This document shows positions 1 through 7,662 of a stretch of 11,972 bases of DNA, piece by piece. The stretch covers positions 1-11,972 of the forward strand of contig JAEDKW010000027.1 in assembly GCA_016295615.1 (NCBI GenBank), in the 5' to 3' direction. Both the position numbers and the translations under genes were made by a program. The notes beneath the pieces are model-generated. The model was not told the origin of the DNA and ran no database searches. It saw only the letters and a program-made list of their open reading frames with translations. The stretch is from Oscillospiraceae bacterium. Lineage in GTDB: Bacteria; Bacillota; Clostridia; Oscillospirales; Oscillospiraceae. The number at the start of each line of letters is the position of its first letter. The first letter of the stretch is position 1.

Positions 1-15
1 CATCGCAATCCGCGC

Positions 16-44
16 TTGTAATTTTTTTCTTTGCTTGGTATAAT
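16..44 (+). promoter_or_regulatory. Sigma-A-type promoter for the udp operon
   Basis: The -35 box is TTGTAA at 16-21 and the -10 box is a perfect TATAAT at 39-44, with a 17-nt spacer. A TG two bases before the -10 box (36-37) gives an extended -10. Transcription should start near position 51, leaving a leader of about 70 nt before udp. This is a motif match by eye only. Confidence 0.8.
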
Positions 45-65
45 TATTTGGCATCATACTGCCTG

Positions 66-94
66 CCGTATCAAACGCTTCGCGGTTGATACGG
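66..94 (+). promoter_or_regulatory. Leader hairpin / inverted repeat before udp
   Basis: CCGTATCAA (66-74) pairs perfectly with TTGATACGG (86-94). Inside the loop CGC (76-78) can pair with GCG (82-84) around a TTC turn. No U-tract follows, so it is not a standard terminator. It lies in the predicted 5' leader, 14 nt before the ribosome binding site TGAGGAG (108-114). It could be a DNA operator or an RNA structure that affects translation or stability; the sequence does not decide between them. Confidence 0.5.
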
Positions 95-120
95 ACCTTT
101 GAGAAAGTGAGGAGCTTTTC

Positions 121-888
121 ATGCATGATCTGGAACGCCAATATCATATCCACTGCGCCGCCGGTGAGATCGGGCGCTATGTGATCCTGCCCGGCGATCC
201 GGGCCGCTGTTCCTCCATTGCCGCCCTGTTTGACGATGCAAAGCTCGTCGCGCAGAACCGTGAGTTCACCACCTATACCGGCACGCTGCTCGGCGAAAAG
301 GTGAGCGTCTGCTCCACGGGCATCGGCGGTCCCTCCGCGTCCATCGCCATGGAGGAGCTGCACGCGCTCGGCGCGGACACCTTCCTTCGCACCGGCACCT
401 GCGGCGGCATTGACCTTGCCGTCAAATCGGGCGACATCGTCATCGCCACCGGCGCGATCCGTTACGAGCATACGAGTCTTGAATACGCCCCCATCGAGTT
501 TCCCGCCGTCGCGGACTTTGACGTGACGCTCGCGCTCAAAGCCGCGTCCGAATCTCTCGGCTACCCGACGCACACCGGCGTCGTGCAGTGCAAGGACAGC
601 TTTTACGGTCAGCACTCCCCGGAGAAAAGCCCGGTCAGCTATGAGCTTTTGCAAAAGTGGGAAAGCTGGAAGCGTCTGGGCGTCAAGGCGAGCGAAATGG
701 AGTCCGCGGCGCTGTTCGTCGTGGCGGCGGCGCTCAAATGCCGCTGCGGCAGCTGCTTCCACACGGTTTGGAATCAGGAGCGCGAGAAGGCCGGTCTGGA
801 CCAGACCATGAGCGAGGACACCACCGCCTCGGTCAAGGTCGCCGTCGAAGCGCTCAAGCGCATCATCGCTAAGGATAAGGGGCTGTGA
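121..888 (+). CDS. udp: Uridine phosphorylase
   Basis: This enzyme reversibly splits uridine with phosphate into uracil and ribose-1-phosphate, a cytoplasmic pyrimidine salvage step. The 255-aa protein has the usual length of the PNP/UDP phosphorylase family (E. coli Udp is 253 aa). Visible motifs are GDPGR at 25-29 and RTGTCGG at 90-96 (phosphate binding), and EMESAA at 192-197 (ribose binding). The segment around [13 protein letters not shown] (156-168) is typical of uridine rather than purine phosphorylases. The ATG at 121 lies 6 nt after TGAGGAG (108-114). It is first in a probable operon with a racemase gene, thyA and folA, behind the promoter at 16-44. Substrate preference (uridine versus deoxyuridine or thymidine) cannot be read from sequence; beside thyA, a role in thymidine/deoxyuridine turnover is possible. 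Confidence 0.93.
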   Translation: MHDLERQYHIHCAAGEIGRYVILPGDPGRCSSIAALFDDAKLVAQNREFTTYTGTLLGEKVSVCSTGIGGPSASIAMEELHALGADTFLRTGTCGGIDLAVKSGDIVIATGAIRYEHTSLEYAPIEFPAVADFDVTLALKAASESLGYPTHTGVVQCKDSFYGQHSPEKSPVSYELLQKWESWKRLGVKASEMESAALFVVAAALKCRCGSCFHTVWNQEREKAGLDQTMSEDTTASVKVAVEALKRIIAKDKGL

Positions 889-890
889 CG

Positions 891-1592
891 ATGGGCAAAA
901 AAGTCATCGGGATCATCGGCGGCATGGGTCCTCTTGCCACCGCCGACCTCTTTCAAAAAATCATTCTGCACACCGCTGCCGGATGCGATCAGGAGCATCT
1001 GCGCGTGTGCATCGACTCCAATACGAATATCCCCGACCGCACGGCGGCGCTGCTCCGCGGCGGCGCCGACCCCGTGCCGGAAATGGTCAAAAGCGCCCGC
1101 CGGCTTGAGTCCATCGGCGCGGATGTGCTCATCATGCCGTGCAACACCGCGCACAACTATTATCACTCCATTGAAGGCGCGGTCAGCGTCCCCGTGCTGC
1201 ACATGATCGCCCTTACGCGCGACGCGCTGCGCGCAAGAGGCGTGAAATGCGCAGGGCTTCTGGCGACGGACGGCACCGTGCAGACCGGCATTTATCAGCG
1301 CACCTTTGCGCAAAGCGGCATTGAGCTGCTCACCCCGGACGCGGACGGTCAGTCTGCCGTCATGGATGTCATCTACAACGGCGTCAAGGCGGGCGACCTC
1401 GCCCACGACGTAACGGCGTTTCGTGCCGTCTGCGAGCGGCTGCTTGCACGCGGCGCCGAGGTGCTGATCCTCGGCTGCACGGAGCTTCCCCCCGCGTTCG
1501 ACCTGTACCGCCTCGACTACCCCAGCATCGACCCCACGCTTGAGCTTGCGCTCGGCGCGATCCGCTTTGCCGGCGGAAAAGTGAAAGAATAA
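891..1592 (+). CDS. Aspartate/glutamate racemase family protein
   Basis: The 233-aa protein belongs to the cofactor-independent Asp/Glu racemase superfamily, which inverts the alpha carbon of an amino acid with two cysteines acting as acid and base. Both are present: Cys84 in MPCNTAH and Cys196 in LGCTELP. The N-terminal IGIIGGMGP (6-14) and the segment DSNTNIPDRTAALL (42-55) are characteristic of the aspartate racemase branch rather than MurI-type glutamate racemase. I chose ATG 891, 8 nt after AAGGGG (877-882), because it gives the family's normal start MGKKVIGIIGG. An in-frame GTG at 885 would overlap the udp stop by 4 nt. The gene lies 2 nt after udp and 13 nt before thyA, so it is almost certainly co-transcribed. 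D-aspartate formation is likely, but other amino acids cannot be excluded. Confidence 0.88.
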   Translation: MGKKVIGIIGGMGPLATADLFQKIILHTAAGCDQEHLRVCIDSNTNIPDRTAALLRGGADPVPEMVKSARRLESIGADVLIMPCNTAHNYYHSIEGAVSVPVLHMIALTRDALRARGVKCAGLLATDGTVQTGIYQRTFAQSGIELLTPDADGQSAVMDVIYNGVKAGDLAHDVTAFRAVCERLLARGAEVLILGCTELPPAFDLYRLDYPSIDPTLELALGAIRFAGGKVKE

Positions 1593-1605
1593 GGAGAAAC
1601 CCGCC

Positions 1606-2436
1606 ATGAGCTACGCCGATCAAGTCTTCCGTCAGAACTGTCTGGACATTTTGCAAAACGGCGCGCGCGACGACAACCTCACCGTCCGCCCCCACTGGGA
1701 CGACGGTACGCCCGCGCACACAATTAAAAAATTCGGCATCGTCAACCGCTACGATCTGCAAAAGGAGTTCCCGATCCTGACGCTGCGCCGCACCTACTGG
1801 AAGTCCGCCGTGGACGAGCTTTTGTGGATCTGGCAGAAAAAATCCAACAATGTCCATGACCTCTCCGCGCGCATCTGGGACGCCTGGGCGGACGAGACCG
1901 GCTCGATCGGCAAGGCGTACGGCTACCAGCTCGGCATCAAGCATCCGTACAAGGAGGGCATGTTCGATCAGGTCGACCGTGTGCTTTACGACCTCAGGCA
2001 CAATCCCGCCTCGCGCCGCATCATGACGAATCTCTACAATTTTGCGGATCTGCACGAGATGCACCTCTACCCCTGCGCCTATTCGATGACCTTCAACGTC
2101 ACCGGCGACACGCTCAACGCCATTTTGAACCAGCGCTCGCAGGATATGCTGGCGGCGAACAACTGGAACGTCGTGCAGTACGCGGTGCTCGTGCACATGA
2201 TGGCGCAGGTGAGCGGTCTCAAAGCCGGCGAGCTGGTGCACGTCATCGCCGACGCGCATATTTACGACCGCCATATCCCCCTCATTGAAAAGATGCTCTC
2301 AGAGCCGGAGCATCCCGCGCCGCAATTCTTTATCGACCCCGCCGTCACCGATTTTTACGCCTTCACGCGCGACAGCTTCCGCCTTGAGGGCTACGAATAC
2401 AGTCCGTTTGAGGACAAGATCCCCGTTGCGATTTGA
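1606..2436 (+). CDS. thyA: Thymidylate synthase
   Basis: ThyA methylates dUMP to dTMP using 5,10-methylenetetrahydrofolate and releases dihydrofolate. The nucleophile is Cys157, in LYPCAYSMTFNV. This differs from the LPPCH seen in E. coli-type enzymes but fits a divergent ThyA branch found in Firmicutes. Other family motifs are LTLRRTYWKSAVDELLW (58-74), the dUMP-binding NQRSQD segment, and the HVIADAHIYDRH run near the C terminus. The 276-aa length is normal. The start lies 9 nt after AGGAG (1592-1596), which overlaps the racemase stop. folA follows 9 nt downstream, and together they form the dTMP-synthesis cycle: FolA regenerates the tetrahydrofolate that ThyA oxidises. Confidence 0.96.
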   Translation: MSYADQVFRQNCLDILQNGARDDNLTVRPHWDDGTPAHTIKKFGIVNRYDLQKEFPILTLRRTYWKSAVDELLWIWQKKSNNVHDLSARIWDAWADETGSIGKAYGYQLGIKHPYKEGMFDQVDRVLYDLRHNPASRRIMTNLYNFADLHEMHLYPCAYSMTFNVTGDTLNAILNQRSQDMLAANNWNVVQYAVLVHMMAQVSGLKAGELVHVIADAHIYDRHIPLIEKMLSEPEHPAPQFFIDPAVTDFYAFTRDSFRLEGYEYSPFEDKIPVAI

Positions 2437-2445
2437 GGTGATCCC

Positions 2446-2919
2446 ATGCAGGCAATCGTTTGCATTTCCGAAAACTGGGGCATTGGCTGTGACGGTCAGC
2501 TTCTGTTCCGCATTTCCGCCGACCTCAAGCGCTTCCGCGCGCTCACGACCGGCAAAACCGTGATCCTCGGCAGCAGGACGCTCGCCACTTTCCCCGGCGG
2601 CAAGCCGCTGCCCAACCGCCGCAATATCATCCTCAGCCACCGCGACCTCACCGTCGAGGGCGCGGAGATCGCGCACTCCGTTGAGCAGGCCGCAGCGCTT
2701 GCCGGACCCGACGCGATCGTCATCGGCGGCACGAGCGTCTATCGGGCGTTTCTCCCCTATTGCGACCGCGTGTTCGTCACCGCAGTCGAGGCCTGTCCCG
2801 AGGCGGACAGCTTCTTCCCCGATCTCGACGCCTCGCCCGACTGGATGGCGGTGCAGGAGAGCGAAATGTTCGAGGAAAACGGTCTGCGCTTCCGCTACAT
2901 CGATTATATCCGCAAATAA
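2446..2919 (+). CDS. folA: Dihydrofolate reductase
   Basis: FolA reduces dihydrofolate to tetrahydrofolate with NADPH. At 157 aa it has the normal length for bacterial DHFR. NWGIG (10-14) is the Met20-loop start, Asp26 in ISADLKRF is the expected catalytic acid, PNRRNIILS carries the folate-binding Arg, and IGGTSVYRAFLP is the GG-x-x-Y cofactor motif. Two departures from E. coli DHFR are visible: Phe21 replaces the Met20-loop Trp (LLF in place of PW), and the NADPH-binding GRxT reads GSRT (42-45). I recall LF-type substitutions in other clostridial DHFRs, so this need not mean loss of function. The ribosome binding site GAGGTGATC (2435-2443) overlaps the thyA stop and matches the anti-Shine-Dalgarno sequence well. 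It is the last gene before the hairpin at 2971-2994. Confidence 0.95.
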   Translation: MQAIVCISENWGIGCDGQLLFRISADLKRFRALTTGKTVILGSRTLATFPGGKPLPNRRNIILSHRDLTVEGAEIAHSVEQAAALAGPDAIVIGGTSVYRAFLPYCDRVFVTAVEACPEADSFFPDLDASPDWMAVQESEMFEENGLRFRYIDYIRK

Positions 2920-2970
2920 GCGCGGGAAACTCCCCCGCGCCGGGCGGACAGCAAACAATTTTGACACACG

Positions 2971-2994
2971 AAAGGCAGCGGGAGCTGCCTTTTT
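2971..2994 (+). terminator. Terminator-like hairpin between folA and recG
   Basis: AAAGGCAGC (2971-2979) and GCTGCCTTT (2984-2992) form a perfect 9-bp stem with a GGGA loop. The 3' arm runs into five consecutive T (2990-2994). It fits an intrinsic terminator for the udp-folA operon. It ends only 5 nt before the recG ribosome binding site, and I see no promoter between the two. Either some read-through feeds recG, with the hairpin acting as a partial terminator, or recG has an unrecognised promoter further up. Confidence 0.75.
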
Positions 2995-3012
2995 CTCAAA
3001 GGAGGTGCGCGC

Positions 3013-5061
3013 ATGTCCGAACTTCATACCGACATTCGCTACGTCAAGGGCGTGGGCGAAGCGCGCGCCAAAAGCCTCGCCAAGCTCGGCATCACCGACC
3101 TGCGTTCGCTTTTGTCCTACTTCCCGCGCGCCTATGAGGACCGCCGCGCATATAAGCGCATCGACGAGCTGACCGCCGGGGAGAGCGCCTGCGTCCGCGC
3201 GATGGTCGCCGCCGAACCGAGGGCGAGCCACATCCGAAAAGGACTGGACCTCGTCAAGCTGCGCGTGGTGGACGAAACGGGTGCGCTGGAGCTGACCTAC
3301 TTCAACCAGTCCTATCTCAAAAACACCTTTCACACAGGCGAAACCTATGTCTTTTACGGCAAGGCGGAGGGGACGCCGCGCCGAGCGCAGATGACCAATC
3401 CCCTCTTTGAGCGCGAGGGTTTGCAGCAGGTCACAGGGCGTATTATGCCCGTCTATCCGCTCACCGCCGGTGTGTCCCAGTCACTGCTCTCCAGGGCGGT
3501 CCGTCAGGGACTGGACGCGTGCGCTGACGGGCTTGACGACTGCCTGCCCGAGCAGACGCGCCTTGCCCATCAGCTGTGCCACATCCGCTATGCCTACGAA
3601 AACATCCACTTTCCCGCGGACGAGGAGGCCCTTGCCATCGCGCGCCGCCGTCTCGTGTTTGAGGAGCTGTTCCTGCTGACGCTGGGTCTGCGCCTTTTGC
3701 GCTCCCGCCGTGCCGGCGCGCAAGGACCGCATTGCGAAGCGCTGGACCTGACGCCGTTTTACAGCGCGCTGCCCTTTTCGCTCACGAACGCGCAGCGCCG
3801 CGCCATATCCGACATTCTGCGCGACATGACCGCGCAGCGCCCGATGAACCGCCTTTGCCAGGGCGACGTCGGCTCCGGCAAAACGATGATCGCCGCGGCG
3901 GCAATTTACTTTGCGGCGAAAAACGGACTGCAAAGTGCGCTCATGGCGCCCACCGGCATCCTCGCCGAGCAGCACTACCACTCGCTCGCACCGCTTTTGG
4001 AGCCCTTGGGCGTGCGCTGTGCGCTGCTCACCGCCGCCACAGGTGCGAAAACGCGCCGCTGCGTTTTATCGCAGCTTCACTCAGGCGAGATCGACCTTGT
4101 CATCGGCACGCACGCACTGCTCTCGCCCGACGTCGCCTATCAGACGCTCGGTCTCGTCGTCACGGACGAGCAGCACCGCTTCGGCGTCAGCCAGCGCGCG
4201 GCGCTGTCGCAAAAGGGAGAAAACCCGCATCTTCTCGTCATGTCGGCAACGCCCATTCCGCGCACGCTCGCGCTGATGATCTACGGCGATCTGGATGTTT
4301 CCGTCGTGGACGAGCTGCCGCCGTCGCGCCAGAGCATCGACACCTTTGCCGTGAAGAGCAGCTACCACGAGCGCATTTATGCCTTTTTGCGCCGTCTTGC
4401 CGCCGAAGGGCGGCAGGCGTACATCGTCTGCCCGATGGTCGCTGAGAACGATACGCTTCCCGACGAGCGAAAAGCCGTCACTCAGTACGCGCAGACGCTG
4501 CAAGCCGAGGTTTTCCCCGACCTGCGCGTCGGGATCCTCCACGGCAAGATGAAGCCGAAGGAAAAGGAGGCCGTCATGCGCGCCTTCGCCGCCGGCGAAA
4601 CGGACATTCTCGTTTCCACCACCGTCATCGAGGTCGGCGTGGACGTGCCCAACGCCGCCGTGATGCTCATTGAAAACGCCGAATGCTTCGGTCTTTCGCA
4701 GCTTCACCAGCTGCGCGGGCGCGTCGGGCGCGGCGCTCACAAATCCTACTGCATCCTCGTCTCCGACAACACGGGTGACGACAATCTGCACCGCCTGCGT
4801 GCGATGACCGCCACCAACAACGGCTTTGCCATCGCCGAGGAGGACCTGAAGCTGCGTGGTCCGGGTGACTTTTTCGGCTCGCGCCAGCACGGTCTGCCCG
4901 CGCTCAAGGTCGCGGATCTCACCTGCGACCTTGAGCTGATGCACGAGGCAAAAGCCGCCGCGGAGGAGCTGCTCGCGCAGGACGGCGACCTGTCCGCGCA
5001 TCCCTCGCTCCACGCACGCATCCGGGAGCTGTTTGCGCTCAGTGCCGGCGCGATGAACTGA
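3013..5061 (+). CDS. recG: ATP-dependent DNA helicase RecG
   Basis: RecG is the double-stranded DNA translocase that regresses stalled replication forks and migrates branched recombination intermediates. The 682-aa length matches Gram-positive RecG. The N-terminal third carries the wedge/OB-fold region. The helicase core follows with Walker A GDVGSGKT (284-291, Lys290), the DEAH-type box DEQH (385-388) extended to DEQHRFGV, motif III MSATPIPRTLAL, and the C-terminal motif VI LRGRVGRG. The final TRG-type region with DLKLRGPGDFFGSRQHG is the RecG signature. The ATG is well placed after AAAGGAGGTG (2997-3006). No frame breaks are visible. It is separated from folA by the hairpin at 2971-2994 and is followed after 61 nt by an unknown membrane protein gene that probably shares its transcript. 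Confidence 0.97.
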   Translation: MSELHTDIRYVKGVGEARAKSLAKLGITDLRSLLSYFPRAYEDRRAYKRIDELTAGESACVRAMVAAEPRASHIRKGLDLVKLRVVDETGALELTYFNQSYLKNTFHTGETYVFYGKAEGTPRRAQMTNPLFEREGLQQVTGRIMPVYPLTAGVSQSLLSRAVRQGLDACADGLDDCLPEQTRLAHQLCHIRYAYENIHFPADEEALAIARRRLVFEELFLLTLGLRLLRSRRAGAQGPHCEALDLTPFYSALPFSLTNAQRRAISDILRDMTAQRPMNRLCQGDVGSGKTMIAAAAIYFAAKNGLQSALMAPTGILAEQHYHSLAPLLEPLGVRCALLTAATGAKTRRCVLSQLHSGEIDLVIGTHALLSPDVAYQTLGLVVTDEQHRFGVSQRAALSQKGENPHLLVMSATPIPRTLALMIYGDLDVSVVDELPPSRQSIDTFAVKSSYHERIYAFLRRLAAEGRQAYIVCPMVAENDTLPDERKAVTQYAQTLQAEVFPDLRVGILHGKMKPKEKEAVMRAFAAGETDILVSTTVIEVGVDVPNAAVMLIENAECFGLSQLHQLRGRVGRGAHKSYCILVSDNTGDDNLHRLRAMTATNNGFAIAEEDLKLRGPGDFFGSRQHGLPALKVADLTCDLELMHEAKAAAEELLAQDGDLSAHPSLHARIRELFALSAGAMN

Positions 5062-5122
5062 GCGTGCCGCGGCCTGGCAAGCCCGGAAGGCGTTTACTTT
5101 CCTTACCAAAGAGGGTGTCTCC

Positions 5123-5857
5123 ATGGAACAACTGAGCAGGATGCTGCGCTCGTATCTCGTGCGGTTTGTGTTCCGCGCACTCGTGCTGCTGACGGTGCTG
5201 TGTACCTACCTTACGAACCGCAGCGCGCTGGACTTCACGAAAAACACGCGCCTTCTCCATCCCATCAATCTGCTCTGGCTCATCTTTCTTCTCTCGTTCG
5301 CGGCACAGCTCTCGCCGAAATCGCGCGTCAGCCGCGGCTGTCTCAAGCAGTTTCCGGCGTATTTTGACAAGATCGAAGCCGCGGTCGATGACCTCCGCGT
5401 CCGTACAAGGCTTTCGCGTCTCGACCTTGGCGCCACGCGCGTCGCTTTGGCGTGGACAGTTCTCAACCTCGGCATCGCCGTTTGCTACCACCGCGGTCTC
5501 ATCGGCGTGCCGACGATGGTGCTCATTGCCACGTTCTACTATCTCTCGGATGTCATCTGCATCATTTTCTACTGCCCGTTCCAAAAGCTCTTTATGAAGA
5601 ACAAATGCTGCGTCACCTGCCGCATCTTTGCATGGGGCACCATCATGATCGCCACACCCTTCCTTTTCATTCCGCACTTCTACTCATGGAGCCTCGTGGC
5701 GCTGGCGCTCGTCTGCACGGTGCTGTGGGAGTACACCTACTACCGCCATCCCGAGCGCTTTCTGGAGGAGACGAACGCTTTCCTCGCCTGCGAAAACTGC
5801 ACGGACCGCCTCTGCGTCATCAAAAAACATCAAAGCCGCGGCAGCGATCACGCCTGA
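5123..5857 (+). CDS. Multi-pass membrane protein with two cysteine clusters, function unknown
   Basis: I recognise this 244-aa protein as resembling a family common in Clostridia but know no assigned function. About six hydrophobic segments are visible, near residues 14-31, 46-63, 107-121, 128-150, 168-186 and 188-204. A central soluble stretch (65-105) is basic and could face the cytoplasm. The striking parts are two cysteine clusters: CC-x2-C at 162-166, in a loop after Cys151, and C-x2-C-x4-C at 223-231 in the hydrophilic C-terminal tail after the conserved-looking HPERFLEETN. This spacing suggests metal or Fe-S binding or a redox role, but that is inference. The ATG lies 5 nt after GAGGGTG (5111-5117). 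It follows recG by 61 nt and ends inside the bidirectional terminator, so it is probably the last gene of the recG transcript. No signal peptide of the cleaved type is evident. Confidence 0.85.
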   Translation: MEQLSRMLRSYLVRFVFRALVLLTVLCTYLTNRSALDFTKNTRLLHPINLLWLIFLLSFAAQLSPKSRVSRGCLKQFPAYFDKIEAAVDDLRVRTRLSRLDLGATRVALAWTVLNLGIAVCYHRGLIGVPTMVLIATFYYLSDVICIIFYCPFQKLFMKNKCCVTCRIFAWGTIMIATPFLFIPHFYSWSLVALALVCTVLWEYTYYRHPERFLEETNAFLACENCTDRLCVIKKHQSRGSDHA

Positions 5858-5892
5858 AAAAAGAACTTCGGAAGCTTCCGAAGTTCTTTTTT
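5857..5892. terminator. Bidirectional terminator (perfect 36-bp palindrome)
   Basis: The two 18-nt arms (5857-5874 and 5875-5892) are exact reverse complements centred on AAGCTT. Each has a GC-containing stem (GAACTTCGG and its complement) flanked by six A on the left and six T on the right. Read from either strand it gives a stem followed by a U-tract. It separates the convergent membrane-protein gene, whose stop codon touches the left end, from the acyl-CoA synthetase gene, whose stop is 6 nt beyond the right end. Confidence 0.92.
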
Positions 5893-5898
5893 GTTCGT

Positions 5899-7662
5899 TT
5901 ATTCCTTGTTTTCGTTTTCCGCCGCCTTGAGCTTGGCAAGCTCTTCCTCCTCGAGCACGCGGTAGGCGACCTTGCCCACGAGCGTCTTGGGCATATCGTC
6001 CCTGAACTCAATGTCATACGGCATGGCGTACTTGGCAACATGCCTGGCGCAGTAGTCGAGAATGTCCTGCTTCGTCTCCTCCGTCGCCGCCGCGCCGTCC
6101 TTAAGCTTGACGAACGCCTTGACCTTCTGCATCTTGTACGCATCGGGCACGCCGATCACGCAGCTCATCTGCACGGCGTCGTGCGCGTCGAGAACATTTT
6201 CGATCTGCCCGGGGTAGACATTGTAGCCCGACGAGATGATCATGCGCTTGGCTCTGCCGCGGAAGTAGATGAAGCCCTGCTCGTCCATCACGCCGAGGTC
6301 GCCCGTGTAGACCCAGGTCAGCCCATCGGCGTGGGTACGCAGCGTCTGCGCGGTCTCCTCGGGGTGCTTCATGTACTCCTTCATCACGGTGGGACCGGCA
6401 AGCAGGATCTCGCCCTCCGTGCCGTAGGGCACCTCCCTGTCCGTGCCCGGCTCGACGATCTTGATGTAGGTGTCGGGGAACGGCAGACCGATGGAGCCCT
6501 CCTTGAACATGTGCGTGGGCGTCAGGCAGCAGGCGGTGACCGTCTCGGTCGTACCGTAGCCCTCGCGCACCTGAACGGTGGCATTGTGGTCATAGAGGAA
6601 CTTGTCGAACTTCTTCTTCAGCTCGATCGACAGGCTGTCACCGCCGGAGAACACGCCCTTGAGCGAGCTTAAATTCGCGCCGTCCATACTCGGCAGGCGC
6701 AGCAGCGCCTCGTAGAGCGTGGGAACGCCCGCGATGAAGTTGCACTTATACTTGACGATCTGCTTGGCGTAGCTCTTGGCGGTAAAACGCGGGATAAGGA
6801 TGCAGCGTCCGCCGTTTGCCAGCATCGAGTGAATGCATACGCCGAGACCGAAGCCGTGAAACAGCGGCATGGCGGAAAGCATGCGGTCGCCGGGGCGGAA
6901 CATCGGGTTGGTCGCAATGATCTGCGCGGCAAGCGCGTTGAAGTTGAGGTTCGTGAGCACGATCCCCTTGGTCGTGCCGGTCGTGCCGCCGGAATAGAGG
7001 ATGACGGCGGGATCGCTTCCCGTGCGCTTGACCTTGTAGGTCTTGTAGAAGCAGGAGTGGCTCAGGCGCATGAAGTCCTTCCACGTGATGACGGGCGCGT
7101 CCTCGGGGATCTTGGCGATCTTGCGTCCCTCGGTGAGCATGTAGCCGGCTCTGATGGGCTTTGAAAGCGCATCCTTGACGGAGGCGATGATGATGTTGAT
7201 GACCTTGGTGTTCTCCCGGATACGCTCAAACTTATGGTAGAACTGGTCGAGCGTGATCGCCGTCACGGACTCGGATTCGTTGAGATAGAATTCGATCTCC
7301 TTTTCCGCGCTGAGCGGATGGATCATGTTGGCAATACCGCCGACAAGGTTGACGGCATAGAACATATAGATCGCCTGCGGACAGTTGGGCATGGCGATGG
7401 TGACCTTGTCGCCCTCGCGCACGCCGATGGTCTTGAGCGCCTTGGCGCAGTTTTCGATCTCGCGCACCAGCGAGCGGTAGGTCGTGGACTTGCCCATAAA
7501 GTCGAACGCGACCGCGTTCGGGTACTTCCTGGCGACATTTTCCACCGCCTCGAACATGGAGCCGTCAAAATACTCCAAATGCATGGGCACATCGCCCAGA
7601 TAATCCTTCCACGGGGTCTTTACCGTTATGCTGTTCGCAGCATGATCCGTCATGTTATTCAT
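5899..7662 (-). CDS. Acyl-CoA synthetase (AMP-forming, class I adenylate-forming family)
   Basis: It is predicted to activate a carboxylic acid, probably a fatty acid, with ATP to an acyl-adenylate and then to the CoA thioester in the cytoplasm. All core motifs are visible in the 587-aa protein: P-loop SGGTTGTTK (224-232), GYGTTE (368-373), YTGD (452-455), the hinge region FRGRAKRMIISSGYNVYP (467-484), and the C-terminal PKTLVGK with the catalytic Lys564. Length and motif wording resemble long-chain fatty acyl-CoA ligases (FadD-like), but aryl, bile-acid or other acids cannot be excluded. The chosen ATG overlaps the upstream acyltransferase-like gene by 8 nt and follows a strong GAGGAGG site, so the two are translationally coupled. 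A second in-frame ATG lies three codons later. The gene ends at the palindromic terminator at 5857-5892. Confidence 0.93.
   Translation of the reverse strand: MNNMTDHAANSITVKTPWKDYLGDVPMHLEYFDGSMFEAVENVARKYPNAVAFDFMGKSTTYRSLVREIENCAKALKTIGVREGDKVTIAMPNCPQAIYMFYAVNLVGGIANMIHPLSAEKEIEFYLNESESVTAITLDQFYHKFERIRENTKVINIIIASVKDALSKPIRAGYMLTEGRKIAKIPEDAPVITWKDFMRLSHSCFYKTYKVKRTGSDPAVILYSGGTTGTTKGIVLTNLNFNALAAQIIATNPMFRPGDRMLSAMPLFHGFGLGVCIHSMLANGGRCILIPRFTAKSYAKQIVKYKCNFIAGVPTLYEALLRLPSMDGANLSSLKGVFSGGDSLSIELKKKFDKFLYDHNATVQVREGYGTTETVTACCLTPTHMFKEGSIGLPFPDTYIKIVEPGTDREVPYGTEGEILLAGPTVMKEYMKHPEETAQTLRTHADGLTWVYTGDLGVMDEQGFIYFRGRAKRMIISSGYNVYPGQIENVLDAHDAVQMSCVIGVPDAYKMQKVKAFVKLKDGAAATEETKQDILDYCARHVAKYAMPYDIEFRDDMPKTLVGKVAYRVLEEEELAKLKAAENENKE

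Noticed and set aside
885..890. GTG start for the racemase gene overlapping the udp stop
   Set aside because: GTG at 885 is only 2 nt from AAGGGG, although AAGGA at 871 would suit it. ATG 891 has 8-nt spacing and gives the usual family N terminus.
774..1607. Long minus-strand open frame opposite the racemase gene
   Set aside because: It is complementary to clear family members in the opposite frame. Composition is rich in Arg, His, Ala and Gly with no family resemblance, as expected from GC-rich third positions.
2961..2966. TTGACA as a -35 box for recG
   Set aside because: The position 17 nt downstream is GC-rich hairpin sequence with no -10 resemblance.
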